Positions 33,509 through 42,071 of a DNA stretch of 64,000 nt are shown here, piece after piece. The translations under genes were made by a program, and so were the position numbers. The DNA lies in the NCBI GenBank assembly GCA_963698085.1, contig OY969122.1:186001-250000 (forward strand). The letters are read 5' to 3'. Every line of letters starts with the position of its first letter. Within the stretch, counting starts at the first letter, position 1. The DNA is from VRUE01 sp963698085 (GTDB taxonomy: Bacteria > Actinomycetota > Thermoleophilia > Solirubrobacterales > 70-9). The notes beneath the pieces were generated by a model that made no database searches, was not told the DNA's origin, and saw nothing but the letters and a program-made list of their open reading frames with translations.

Positions 33509-33991
33509 CTATGGGGCGGACTCGCCTCCGGAGGCCGCGGCGCCGGAATTGACTCGCCGGCTTAGTTTCGTCACCCGCTGATTCAGTGCGGTGATGCGAG
33601 AGTCGATCGCGCCGACCTGGTTTTCCAGCGAGCTCACACGTTTGGTCAGCTTTGCCGTGCTCTGCTCACTCGCTTCAAGCGCCTTCGTCCTCTGCGCGAG
33701 CTTGTTGAGCCTGTTGGAGAGCTTGGTCACCGCGCTCTTCGATTCACGCTGTGCCTTCTTCGCTTTGCCCTTCAGGTTCTTCTGCTCACCCGTCAGGCTT
33801 TCCTCGGCGATGCCCAGCCGGCTGATCAGCAACGTCAGCTTCGTATCGACGGCACCCACTGATTCCTTACTCGCCGCGTCATCACCAGTGTTCTTCGCGT
33901 CAAAGGCGACGACCAGCGCGATCACCCCGAGCACTAAGCCCAGCGCAGCTATCGCGATCAGAAGCCAGGACTGCCGGCTATCACTCTCCAC
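33509..33991 (-). CDS. Membrane-anchored coiled-coil protein (160 aa)
   Basis: A single N-terminal membrane segment (about residues 9-30, LLIAIAALGLVLGVIALVVAF) precedes about 110 residues of heptad-like coiled coil rich in Lys, Leu and Ser (LTLLISRLGIAEESL, KLSNRLNKLAQRTKALE, RITALNQRVTKLSRRV). It ends in a short GAAASGGESAP tail. GTG 33991 is the start. The coil is probably extracytoplasmic or cytoplasmic scaffolding; no family is recognised. Confidence 0.7.
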   Translation of the reverse strand: MESDSRQSWLLIAIAALGLVLGVIALVVAFDAKNTGDDAASKESVGAVDTKLTLLISRLGIAEESLTGEQKNLKGKAKKAQRESKSAVTKLSNRLNKLAQRTKALEASEQSTAKLTKRVSSLENQVGAIDSRITALNQRVTKLSRRVNSGAAASGGESAP

Positions 33992-34068
33992 GGAGGTCCC
34001 CCCTCGATCGACGAGCCCACATTCCTCGCAACCCTCTCATCTCCCGTCGGACGGAAGCTGGACTCCGA

Positions 34069-34497
34069 CTAGGCAAAGGTCCAGAGCTTGTTGCCGAGGA
34101 AGTTGAACGGCATGGCGACCGCGACCGCGATCGCCTGGGCGGGCAGATCATCCATCGAGGCCCCCGAGATGAGGATTTCGAGCACGGCCAGATTGACCAG
34201 CAAGGCCGCGACGCTGACGGCGAAGAAGCGCGCCGCTTGGAAGCCGGGATGACCGTGACCCGCCTCAAAGGTCCAGTGGCGGTTCCAAAGGAAGTTGTTG
34301 GCGAGGGCGACGCAGAAGGCTCCAACCGCGGCTGCGATGTGGTGCAGGCCGAAATTGCTAGCGAGAATGGCGAAGACGGCGAGGTTGATCAGGTAGCCAG
34401 ATCCCCCGACCAGACCGAACTTGAGCAGCTGCATCCAGCTGGCCGGACGCCGCGCCGCAGCGCCGATCCTGTAGGCGAGTTCACTTGCCGGCGTCAT
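34069..34497 (-). CDS. GtrA-family membrane protein
   Basis: This 142-residue protein has four membrane helices. It begins QLLKFGLVGGSGYLINLAVF, has ALANNFLWNRHWTF in the middle and ends PFNFLGNKLWTF. The F-x-x-G-x-x-G/S and N-F-x-x-N-R-x-W-x-F signatures define GtrA, which helps flip or bind lipid-linked sugars for wall or glycan modification. The ATG at 34497 matches the family N-terminus; the frame extends far upstream only as antisense of the next gene. No glycosyltransferase partner lies beside it. Confidence 0.88.
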   Translation of the reverse strand: MTPASELAYRIGAAARRPASWMQLLKFGLVGGSGYLINLAVFAILASNFGLHHIAAAVGAFCVALANNFLWNRHWTFEAGHGHPGFQAARFFAVSVAALLVNLAVLEILISGASMDDLPAQAIAVAVAMPFNFLGNKLWTFA

Positions 34498-34543
34498 GTC
34501 TATCCAGGCGTAGGCACTGTCTGTGCGTAAAGTTCCGACCCCC

Positions 34544-35173
34544 ATGCGGCTCGGAATCGGCATCTTTGCAGCCTTGACGGCGGTTGTCCTCGCGGTCGTG
34601 CTTGCGCTCACGCTCAGCAACGGCGGCGACGATAGCTCGGGCCAATCGACGCTACCAGGGGAACCCAGTGTGGAGATCGTCTCTCCCCGCAACGGCGCCC
34701 GCCAGACGAACCGTGCGGTCGTGGTCAAGGCCAAGGTCCGCAACTTCAGCCTGGCGCCACTGAGTTTCGGCCGCGAACCGCAGTTGGGCGAGGGACACAT
34801 GCGCTTCGGGCTCAACCGCGTGCCCGACTGCGTCGACCCGGTCAAACTCAAACGCGCCGAGGAGAGCCCGGTCGGCCGCGGCAGGCTGGTCGGCGCTTCC
34901 TTCGACTTCCCCCGCTACTCAGGCCCCAACGGCGTGCTCGCAGAACGCATCGGCTCCAGCGGCAGCTACTCACCCGCGACCCGCCCCGAGATCTACTACC
35001 GCGAACTCCCCGCCGGCTTCTACCGCCTCGTCGTGACGCTCGCCCGCAATAACGGCGCGACGACCCCCTACCACGCGGTCACGAACTTCCAAATCCTGCC
35101 GCGACCCGGCCACGGCCCGCCACCGTGCAGCGGCGGCAAAGTCTCCAGCGCCAAGGCAGCGGCCTTCGACTGA
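34544..35173 (+). CDS. Secreted or membrane-anchored protein of unknown function (209 aa)
   Basis: The N-terminal hydrophobic segment (MRLGIGIFAALTAVVLAVVL) works as a signal anchor, then SNGGDDSSGQ as a linker. The rest is beta-rich with an Ig-like opening, VEIVSPRNGARQTNRAVVV, and closes ELPAGFYRLVVTLARNNG, DFQILPRP-like. Two lone Cys (PDCVD and PPCSGG) could bond. ATG 34544 is used; GTG 34523 in frame is possible. No assigned family. Confidence 0.65.
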   Translation: MRLGIGIFAALTAVVLAVVLALTLSNGGDDSSGQSTLPGEPSVEIVSPRNGARQTNRAVVVKAKVRNFSLAPLSFGREPQLGEGHMRFGLNRVPDCVDPVKLKRAEESPVGRGRLVGASFDFPRYSGPNGVLAERIGSSGSYSPATRPEIYYRELPAGFYRLVVTLARNNGATTPYHAVTNFQILPRPGHGPPPCSGGKVSSAKAAAFD

Positions 35174-35213
35174 CGGCTGTTCCGAGCGCCTCGAGCGCCT
35201 TTACTTCACTTTG

Positions 35214-35219
35214 TATAGT
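35214..35219 (+). promoter_or_regulatory. -10 box TATAGT of a leaderless ABC-exporter transcript
   Basis: TATAGT ends 6 bases before GTG 35226 and there is no Shine-Dalgarno site, so transcription probably begins at the start codon. The -35 region is not obvious. Confidence 0.5.
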
Positions 35220-35225
35220 GGCCTA

Positions 35226-36995
35226 GTGCGGACCTATCGCCGCCTAATGGGCTTTCTGCGGCCGTATCGCCGCCAGCTTTGGGGCTCGCTCGTGTTCGCC
35301 TGGGCGGCGATGGGGATGACGGTGCTGATCCCCTGGCTGATCGGCCGCGCAGTCAACGCAATCGAGGCGGGTGACAAGCCGGACCTACTTCCGCTGGCCA
35401 TCGCGATCGTCGTCGCCGGCATCCTGCGGCTGGGGCTGACGATGGTGCGTCGCGTCGTCGCCGGCAAGGTCTCGCTGGCGGTCGAGTTCGACCTGCGGCA
35501 ACGGTTCTACGCCCACCTGCAACGACTCGAGCTGGGCTTCTTCGACGGACAGCAGACCGGGCAGCTGATGTCGCGGGCGACCGTCGACCTGCAATCGATC
35601 CGCTTCTTCCTCGGCTACGGCCTGATCTTCATCACCCAGAACCTGCTGACGATCGTGCTCGCCAGCGCGGTGATGTTCGCGCTCGAGCCCTGGCTGGCGC
35701 TGGTCGCGCTTGCGCCGGCGCCGCTGGTCATCTACACCGCTTCCCGCTACAACCGCGTCTCGCGCCCCGCCGTGCAGGAGGTGCAGCAGCGCCTCGCCGA
35801 GCTGACCGCGGAAGCGGAGGAGAACGTCTCCGGCATCCGCATCGTCAAGGCCTTCGCCCGCGAGGAGCACCAGCTGCACCGCTTTCGCCGCGCCGTCGGC
35901 CGCGTCTTCGACCAGAGCATCTACTCAACCCGCCTGCAGGCGACCTTCTCCCCTTTGCTTGGACTGCTGCCGCAGCTCGGCATCGCGCTCGTATTGCTGG
36001 TCGGCGGCCGCCAGGTGATCGCGGGCAATCTCAGCCTCGGCGACTTCACCGCCTTCTATACCTACGTCGCGATGCTGGCGGCGCCGATGCGGATGCTGGG
36101 CATGGCGCTGGGCATGGCGCAACGGGCGATCGCCTCCGGTAACCGCCTCTTCGAGATCCTCGACCGCGAGCCACAGATCGAAAGCCCACCTCAGGCTCCA
36201 CCGCTGCCGGCGGGCGGAGGCCGGGTCGAGATGCGCGGCATCGGCCTGCGCTACGACGGGGGTGGGCCGGCCCTGAGCGGCATCGACCTGGCGATCGAGC
36301 CGGGACGTACCGTCGCGCTGGTCGGCCCCTCCGGCTCCGGAAAGACCAGCCTGGTGGCGCTGGTAGCCCGCCTCTATGACCCAAGCGAAGGATCGGTGCT
36401 GATCGACGGCGCCGACGTTCGCTCCGTCGACCTCGTCTCGCTGCGCTCGCAGATCGCCTTCGTCGGCGACGACAGCTTCCTCTTCACCGCGACCATTGCC
36501 GAGAACATCGCCTACGCGCGGCCAGAGGCAAGCCGGGAGGAGGTCGAAGCGGCGGCGCGGCGCGCCCAGGCCGACGACTTCATCGGCGACCTGCCGGGGG
36601 GTTACGACACTCTCGTCGGTGAGCGCGGCTTGACCCTCTCGGGCGGCCAGCGCCAGCGCGTCGCGATCGCCCGCGCCCTACTCGCGGACCCCCGCATCCT
36701 GATCCTCGACGACGCCACCTCCTCGGTCGATGCGACGACCGAGGCGGCGATCAAGGCCGGCCTGCGCGAGGCGATGTCCGGCAGGACCACGTTCGTGATC
36801 GCCCACCGCCTCTCGACCGTCTCACTCGCCGACGAAGTGCTGGTCATGGACGGCGGCGGCATCGTCGACCGCGGCACCCACGCCGAGTTGCTGGAGGGCT
36901 GCGGCTTCTACCGCGAGATCGCCGAGCATGGCCTCGCCGACTCAGTTTTCCTCCAGCGCGACCTCGAGCAACGCGAGGAGCTGGCGAGGCTGTGA
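35226..36995 (+). CDS. ABC exporter half-transporter, degenerate-Walker-B subunit
   Basis: This protein of about 589 residues has an N-terminal six-helix exporter domain (SLVFAWAAMGMTVLIPWLIG and onward) and a C-terminal nucleotide-binding domain: Walker A GPSGSGKTS, signature LSGGQRQRVAIARAL, Walker B LILDDATSSVD, H-loop IAHRLSTV. The catalytic Glu after Walker B is Asp, which marks the non-catalytic site of asymmetric heterodimers such as TM287/288. GTG 35226 is preferred because of the promoter spacing; TTG 35211 is in frame. The partner gene overlaps its stop. The substrate is unknown; the family exports drugs, lipids or peptides. Confidence 0.9.
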   Translation: MRTYRRLMGFLRPYRRQLWGSLVFAWAAMGMTVLIPWLIGRAVNAIEAGDKPDLLPLAIAIVVAGILRLGLTMVRRVVAGKVSLAVEFDLRQRFYAHLQRLELGFFDGQQTGQLMSRATVDLQSIRFFLGYGLIFITQNLLTIVLASAVMFALEPWLALVALAPAPLVIYTASRYNRVSRPAVQEVQQRLAELTAEAEENVSGIRIVKAFAREEHQLHRFRRAVGRVFDQSIYSTRLQATFSPLLGLLPQLGIALVLLVGGRQVIAGNLSLGDFTAFYTYVAMLAAPMRMLGMALGMAQRAIASGNRLFEILDREPQIESPPQAPPLPAGGGRVEMRGIGLRYDGGGPALSGIDLAIEPGRTVALVGPSGSGKTSLVALVARLYDPSEGSVLIDGADVRSVDLVSLRSQIAFVGDDSFLFTATIAENIAYARPEASREEVEAAARRAQADDFIGDLPGGYDTLVGERGLTLSGGQRQRVAIARALLADPRILILDDATSSVDATTEAAIKAGLREAMSGRTTFVIAHRLSTVSLADEVLVMDGGGIVDRGTHAELLEGCGFYREIAEHGLADSVFLQRDLEQREELARL

Positions 36996-38761
36996 GGCGG
37001 CTCTGGCAGGTCATCCGCGGCGAGGACCAGCGCGGCCGCAAGCTGCGCTGGATGATCGCCCTGCTGCGCCCCTATCGCCGCCGGGTCGCGCTCACCTTCG
37101 TGGCGATGCTGGCCGCAACCACTGCCGGGCTCGCCCCGCCCTATCTCGCCGGACAGGCGATCGACGTCGGCATTGTCGCCCGCGACAGCGAGGCATTGAC
37201 CACGATCGTCCTCGCCTTCCTCGCGGTAGCCGTCCTCTACGCGGTGGCCACCTACGCCCAGACCTATTTGGTCGGCTGGGTCGGCACCCGCGCTCTGCAG
37301 GATCTGCGCGAGCGCGTCTTCTCGCACCTGCAGTCGATGTCGATCGGCTTCTTCACGCGGCGCAGCCCCGGGGTGCTGGTCAGTCGCATGACCAACGACA
37401 TCGAGGCGCTCAACCAGCTCGTCACCAGCGGCGTCGTCACCCTCATCTCGAGCGGCCTGACCTTGATCGGGGTGGTGGCGATCATGCTCGTGCTCGATCC
37501 GATGCTGGCCCTGGTCACCTTCCTCACCTTCCCGCTGGTCGCAGTTGCCAGCGTCATCTTCCGGATCGCTTCGCACGGTGCCTACCGGGCGACGCGGGAG
37601 CGGATCGCCGCGATTACGGGATACCTGCAGGAGACCCTGAGCGGCGTGCGGGTCGTGCGCAGCTTCGGTCAGGAGTCCCGCCACGCCGAGGCGATGACCG
37701 AGTTGAACGAGGCCAACCGCGAGGCCAACATGAAGACCGTCTACCTCAACGCCTCCTACTTCCCGGCGGTCGAATTGCTCGCCGCCGTCGGCACTGCGGC
37801 GATCATCCTCTACGGCGGCAGCCAGGCGATCGACAACGCGATCCAGATCGGCACGATCATCGCCTTCATCGGCTACCTACAGGTCTTCTTCGGGCCGATT
37901 CAGGAACTCTCCCAGCTCTACACGACCTACCAGCAGGGGATGGCGGCGCTCGACAAGATCTTCGAGCTGCTCGATACCGAGCCCGACATGGTCGACTCCC
38001 CGGAGGCGATCGATCCCGGGCAGCTGCGCGGCGAAATCGAGATGGACGACGTCTGGTTCGCCTACTCGGACGAAGACTGGGCGCTGCGGGGAATCGACCT
38101 GCACGTCCCCCCCGGCCAGACCTTGGCTCTGGTCGGTGCCACCGGAGCGGGAAAGTCGACGCTGGCGAAGCTGGTGGCACGCTTCTATGACCCGCAGCAG
38201 GGCCGGGTGCGCGTCGATGGTCACGATCTGCGCCAGCTTCGGCAGCGGGGACTGCGGCGCCAACTCGGGATCGTTCCCCAGGAGGGGTTCCTATTCTCAG
38301 GCAGCGTGCGCGAGAACGTCGCCTTCGGCCGCCCCGATGCGAGTACGGAGGAGATCGAGGCGGCCGTGGCCGCCGTCGGCGCCACCGAGTTCGTCGCGGC
38401 GCTGCCGCTGGGAATCGAGACCGAGGTCGGCGAGCGCGGCGTGCAGCTCTCGGCCGGGCAGCGTCAGCTGGTCGCCTTTGCACGGGCGCTGCTCGCCGAG
38501 CCCCGCATTCTGATCCTCGACGAGGCGACCTCGAACGTCGACGTGAGGACCGAGCGCACGATCGAGCGCGGTCTCGAGCGGCTGCTCGCCGGCCGCACCG
38601 CAATCGTCATCGCCCACCGCCTCTCGACCATCCGCCGCGCCGGCAAGATCGTTGTGCTCGACGGCGGCCGGATCGCCGAGTCCGGCACCCATGAGGAGCT
38701 AATCGAGGCCAGTGGCCCCTACTCGCGCCTCTACGGCGCCTGGCAGGAATCGGCGGCTTAG
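36992..38761 (+). CDS. ABC exporter half-transporter, catalytic subunit
   Basis: The protein has 589 residues, with the same layout as its neighbour: transmembrane domain, then Walker A GATGAGKST, signature LSAGQRQLVAFARAL, Walker B LILDEATSNVD with the intact catalytic Glu, and H-loop IAHRLSTI. GTG 36992 overlaps the upstream stop (GTGA), so the two subunits are made together. The complementary active site supports a heterodimer. It ends in a 4-bp convergent overlap with the lipoprotein gene. Confidence 0.92.
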   Translation: MRRLWQVIRGEDQRGRKLRWMIALLRPYRRRVALTFVAMLAATTAGLAPPYLAGQAIDVGIVARDSEALTTIVLAFLAVAVLYAVATYAQTYLVGWVGTRALQDLRERVFSHLQSMSIGFFTRRSPGVLVSRMTNDIEALNQLVTSGVVTLISSGLTLIGVVAIMLVLDPMLALVTFLTFPLVAVASVIFRIASHGAYRATRERIAAITGYLQETLSGVRVVRSFGQESRHAEAMTELNEANREANMKTVYLNASYFPAVELLAAVGTAAIILYGGSQAIDNAIQIGTIIAFIGYLQVFFGPIQELSQLYTTYQQGMAALDKIFELLDTEPDMVDSPEAIDPGQLRGEIEMDDVWFAYSDEDWALRGIDLHVPPGQTLALVGATGAGKSTLAKLVARFYDPQQGRVRVDGHDLRQLRQRGLRRQLGIVPQEGFLFSGSVRENVAFGRPDASTEEIEAAVAAVGATEFVAALPLGIETEVGERGVQLSAGQRQLVAFARALLAEPRILILDEATSNVDVRTERTIERGLERLLAGRTAIVIAHRLSTIRRAGKIVVLDGGRIAESGTHEELIEASGPYSRLYGAWQESAA

Positions 38762-39477
38762 CCGGGACCGATGCCGCCGGAGCTGCCGCCACCCGAACCG
38801 GCGGACCCGCCTTCGGTGCCACCGCCGACACCAGCGCCACCGCCGGCGCCTTCTTCGACCGGCGGAGCTTCTTCAGGCGCGACTTCGGCTTCTTCGGGTG
38901 CGGCTTCTTCGAGTTCGCCTTCTACGCCTTCACTCGCTTCTTCACCCGCCGCTTCGCCGACACCGCCGCCCGGCACCGGCGCGGCCGGCGCTTCGGCGCA
39001 ATCTTCAAAGCCGAAGGTCGCGGCCGCAGATTGGAACGAGTCCAGCGCCGTGGACGCTTCCGCTTCAGCACCGGTCAGCGCTTCGGCGTCTTCGCGCGCG
39101 GACGCCAGCTCGACGTTCTCCTCAGCCTGAGCGAGTGCCTCGGCCGCGGAGATGAACTCCGCATAGCCTTCGCTGTCATCGCTGGGTGCACCAAGGCCCT
39201 GCAACCGCTCGACCATGCCGCTGTAGAGCCCGGCGACCTGGGAGGTCTCGCCCTCGACGGCGGAGCTCGTCGATCCAAGCGTGCCGACCGCCGCATTCAC
39301 CTCGGCGCAGATCGCGTCGCCCTGGGCGATCAGCTCTTCCTTGTTCAGCGCCGCCGTCGTTTCGGTGGTTTCCAGCGGCGCCGCGGCAGTCGTCTCGTCA
39401 TCATCGCCACCGCCGCAACCGGCGATCACGAGAGCAACGAGAGGCAAGGTCAAGAGAAGGCGCCTGGAGATCCCCAT
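38758..39477 (-). CDS. Predicted lipoprotein with acidic low-complexity tail
   Basis: The protein has 239 residues. The signal peptide ends in a lipobox, LVIAGC, so the Cys near residue 21 is probably lipidated. A helical segment follows (residues about 45-165: LIAQGDAICAEVNAAVG, then AEFISAAEALAQAEENVELA), with two Cys (AICAEV and EDCAEA) that may bond. The tail from about 170 is Glu/Ala/Pro- then Gly-rich. A helical domain starting with a conserved C after 'GD' occurs in other actinobacterial lipoproteins of unknown role. Confidence 0.8.
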   Translation of the reverse strand: MGISRRLLLTLPLVALVIAGCGGGDDDETTAAAPLETTETTAALNKEELIAQGDAICAEVNAAVGTLGSTSSAVEGETSQVAGLYSGMVERLQGLGAPSDDSEGYAEFISAAEALAQAEENVELASAREDAEALTGAEAEASTALDSFQSAAATFGFEDCAEAPAAPVPGGGVGEAAGEEASEGVEGELEEAAPEEAEVAPEEAPPVEEGAGGGAGVGGGTEGGSAGSGGGSSGGIGPG

Positions 39478-39532
39478 GCGTCGCGAAGGTAGCAGAGCGA
39501 CTAGACGGGGTTATGCAGGGACTTTGCTGCGA

Positions 39533-39604
39533 CTGCGCCCCAGGGACTCGAACCCCGACTACCTCGTCCAGAGCAAGGCGTGCTGCCAATTACACCAGGG
39601 CGCA
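39533..39604 (-). tRNA. tRNA-Gln (CTG)
   Basis: On the minus strand the cloverleaf has acceptor stem TGCGCCC/GGGCGCA, a short D-arm GTGTAATTGGCAGCAC, anticodon stem CCTTG/CGAGG around loop CTCTGGA (anticodon CTG) and T-loop TTCGAGT. CCA is not encoded. It lies in an intergenic region and shows no repeat of its 3' end nearby. Confidence 0.92.
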
Positions 39605-39661
39605 ACAAACGGACTCTGAGGATATCCGGCGGCGCGCGCCGGGTGCGCGCAGCTTTGCTTG

Positions 39662-40894
39662 CTAGGAGATTCCGCCCAGGTCACTGCCGGGGTGGGCGAT
39701 CTTCTCGCGGGCGGCGGAGACGTCGACGCCGTCGGCGAGCAGGCGCCGTGCCTCGGCCAGGTCTTCTGAGCGGCCGACGCTGAGCGCGCCGGCGACCCTG
39801 CCGTCCTTGAGATACCAGACCGAGAACTCCTCGCCGTCGCGGTCCCCGCGCCAGATCTCCTCGTCCCACTCGGCCGCCGGGCCGACGTACTCGAGGCTCG
39901 CCCAGTCGGCTAGGTCGCTGAAGAAGTAGGGCACCACGTCGTAGTCGCGGTCCTCGCCGAGCATGTTGCCGGCGGCGTGCATCCCCTGCTGCATCGCCAC
40001 GTCCCAGTGCTCAACCCGGATCCGCCGGCCATGGATGACGCTGTCGTACGAACAGCAGTCACCGGCGGCGTAGATCCCCTCGGCGGAAGTCGCCAGCTTC
40101 GAGTCGCAGACGACGCCGTCGTCGACCTCGAGCCCGGCGCGCTGGGCGAGCATCGCGTCGGGACGCACGCCGGCGCCGACGATGACCGTGTCGCACTCGA
40201 TCGCCCGGCCGCTCTTGGTCAGCACCGCCTTGACCCGACCGTCGCCCTCGAAGGCCTCGAGCTCCTCGCCGCCGTGGACACCGATGCCGTGCGCTTCGAG
40301 CCGCTGCTGGAACCAGCGGCCGACGTCCTCGCCGAAGGTCCGTGAGAGCGCCACGTCCTCCATCATCACGATCGTGCACTTGACGCCCTTGGCGGTCAGC
40401 GAGGCGGCGACCTCGGTGCCAATGTAGCTGCCGCCGATCAGCACGACGTGCTCGGCCGCCTCGGCGTCGGCCCTGATTGCGTCGGAGTTGCCGAAGGCGC
40501 GCAGATAGTGGACGCCCTCGTTCTCGGCGCCCTCGACCCGCAGGATGTTGACCATCGCGCCGGTGGCAAGCAGGGCCTTGCCGAAACCGACCTCTTCCCC
40601 ACCCTGCAGCTTCGCGCTGCGCGCCGTCGGGTCGAGCGACATCACGTTGACCCCGGTCAGCAGCTCGACCTCGTTTTCCTCATACCAGGCAGGCGGGTTA
40701 ACGTAGGCATCCTCACGGCTGGCCTCGCCGCGCATGTACTCCTTCGAGAGCGGCGGCCGTTCGTAGGGCGGCTCGGGCTCGCGCCCGGCGAGGAGGATCG
40801 AGCCCTCCGCGCCGCGCTTGCGCAGCTCTGCCGCACATTGCGCGGAGGCGAGTCCCCCGCCAACAAGGAGGAAATCGACTTCGCGGTCGGCCAT
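39662..40894 (-). CDS. FAD-dependent ferredoxin/rubredoxin reductase-like oxidoreductase
   Basis: The protein has 410 residues. The FAD site is FLLVGGGLASAQCAAELRKRG, the second dinucleotide site is VVLIGGSYIGTEVAASLTAKG, and the FAD-closing motif is GIYAAGDCCSYDSV. ERPPLSKEYMRG (the R/KPxLSK block) is the signature of the phthalate-dioxygenase/AIF-type ferredoxin reductases. The C-terminal domain (WASLEYVGPAAEWDE, then FSVWYLKDGRVAGAL) is normal for the family. It would pass electrons from NAD(P)H to a ferredoxin-type acceptor; no ferredoxin or oxygenase gene is beside it. It lies 3 bp from the end of the RCK gene on the same strand. Confidence 0.9.
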   Translation of the reverse strand: MADREVDFLLVGGGLASAQCAAELRKRGAEGSILLAGREPEPPYERPPLSKEYMRGEASREDAYVNPPAWYEENEVELLTGVNVMSLDPTARSAKLQGGEEVGFGKALLATGAMVNILRVEGAENEGVHYLRAFGNSDAIRADAEAAEHVVLIGGSYIGTEVAASLTAKGVKCTIVMMEDVALSRTFGEDVGRWFQQRLEAHGIGVHGGEELEAFEGDGRVKAVLTKSGRAIECDTVIVGAGVRPDAMLAQRAGLEVDDGVVCDSKLATSAEGIYAAGDCCSYDSVIHGRRIRVEHWDVAMQQGMHAAGNMLGEDRDYDVVPYFFSDLADWASLEYVGPAAEWDEEIWRGDRDGEEFSVWYLKDGRVAGALSVGRSEDLAEARRLLADGVDVSAAREKIAHPGSDLGGIS

Positions 40895-40897
40895 CGC

Positions 40898-41578
40898 TCA
40901 GCCGGTCCCGTTGCCGCCGGCGGCCGGGCCGAAGAGCGCCTTCAAGTCGTCCTCGCGACCGGGATCGAGCACCGCCAAGATCTCGTCGCCGACCTCCAGG
41001 ACCGTCTCTGGACCGGGCACGAACCCCTTGCCGTTGCGAAGCACCGAAATCAACAGGCTGCCTTCGGGCATCGAGAGATCGCCCACCCGGCGACCGGTTA
41101 CGCCGCAGTCCTTGCCGAGCAACATCTCGATGATCTCCAGCTGCTCCTCCTGCAGATCGAGCAGATGGACGAGCCCGTACTCGGGCACCTCGTGCTCGAG
41201 CAGGCGCAGGATCAGATCGGTGGCGGAGACGGACGGTTTTACCCCGAGCAGATCGAAGTGCGGCCGGTTACGTGGGTTGTTCACCCTGGCGATGATCCGC
41301 TCGACCGAGTACTTCTCGCGGGCCACCTGGCAGATCAGCATGTTGTCCTCGTCATCACCGGTTACGGCAATGACCATGTCGGCCCGCTGGATCCCAGCGC
41401 GCTCGAGCACCCAGAGCTCGGAGGCGTCACCGTAGGTGACGTTGTGCTCGAGCTCCTGCTCGACGGTCAGGTAGCGGCGCCGGTTGCTCTCGATCACCGT
41501 CACCTCGTGATTCTTTTCGAGCAGCTCGCGGGCAAGGTTCCAGCCGACCTTCCCCGCGCCGACGACGATGATGTACAT
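40898..41578 (-). CDS. TrkA/RCK potassium-transport regulator (CeoC/TrkA type, N and C domains)
   Basis: The protein has 226 residues. The RCK-N Rossmann part has MYIIVVGAGKVGWNLARELL with the NAD-binding GxGxxG, and VTGDDEDNMLICQVA. The RCK-C part from about residue 140 has GRRVGDLSMPEGSLLISVL and ETVLEVGDEILAVLDP. Such proteins gate K+ transporters in response to NAD(H), ATP or cyclic di-AMP. It is adjacent to a second RCK protein and to an APC-UspA permease, the arrangement found around ceoB-ceoC in Mycobacterium. Confidence 0.9.
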   Translation of the reverse strand: MYIIVVGAGKVGWNLARELLEKNHEVTVIESNRRRYLTVEQELEHNVTYGDASELWVLERAGIQRADMVIAVTGDDEDNMLICQVAREKYSVERIIARVNNPRNRPHFDLLGVKPSVSATDLILRLLEHEVPEYGLVHLLDLQEEQLEIIEMLLGKDCGVTGRRVGDLSMPEGSLLISVLRNGKGFVPGPETVLEVGDEILAVLDPGREDDLKALFGPAAGGNGTG

Positions 41579-41609
41579 CAGTGCCCTGCCTTATGCCGTC
41601 GACCGGGCA

Positions 41610-42050
41610 CTAGGCCACCTCGCGCTGGGCGCCCTCGCGGACGGCACTCTCGAGCATGTCGATCGCGACCCTGGTCGGGCAGATCGTGTGCATGCCCTGC
41701 TGCCGATACCACTCGGCCCGCAGCGGATCGAGGATCCGCGCGATCACGTTGGGCACCTCGTAGCGGCGCTGGGCTATCTGGGAGATGACGATGTTCGTGT
41801 TGTCGCCGTTGGTAGCGGCGATGAAGGCATCGGCCTTCTCGATTCCGGCTGCGAGCAGGGCGTCGGTCTCGAGGCCGGTCCCGACCGTAAAGCGACCGCC
41901 GAGGTCCTCCCAACCCTTGTCGAGGCCGACCTCGAGTCTGGTGTGGGACTCGGGGTCCTCGTCAAGACAAGAGACCTCGTGCCCCTCTTTGAGCATCGAG
42001 CGGGCAACGGAGGAGCCGACCCGCCCGCAACCGACAATCAGAATGAACAC
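41610..42050 (-). CDS. TrkA/RCK potassium-transport regulator (N domain only)
   Basis: This 146-residue protein consists of one RCK-N domain: MFILIVGCGRVGSSVARSML, CLDEDPESHTRL, FIAATNGDNTNIVISQIAQRR, and VIARILDPLRAEWY. It lacks the C-terminal RCK-C domain, so it probably pairs with the longer protein 31 bp downstream. The start is GTG 42050. The companion APC permease follows on the upstream side at 42072. Confidence 0.88.
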   Translation of the reverse strand: MFILIVGCGRVGSSVARSMLKEGHEVSCLDEDPESHTRLEVGLDKGWEDLGGRFTVGTGLETDALLAAGIEKADAFIAATNGDNTNIVISQIAQRRYEVPNVIARILDPLRAEWYRQQGMHTICPTRVAIDMLESAVREGAQREVA

Positions 42051-42071
42051 GTCTTCACCACGGCTTGGAGT

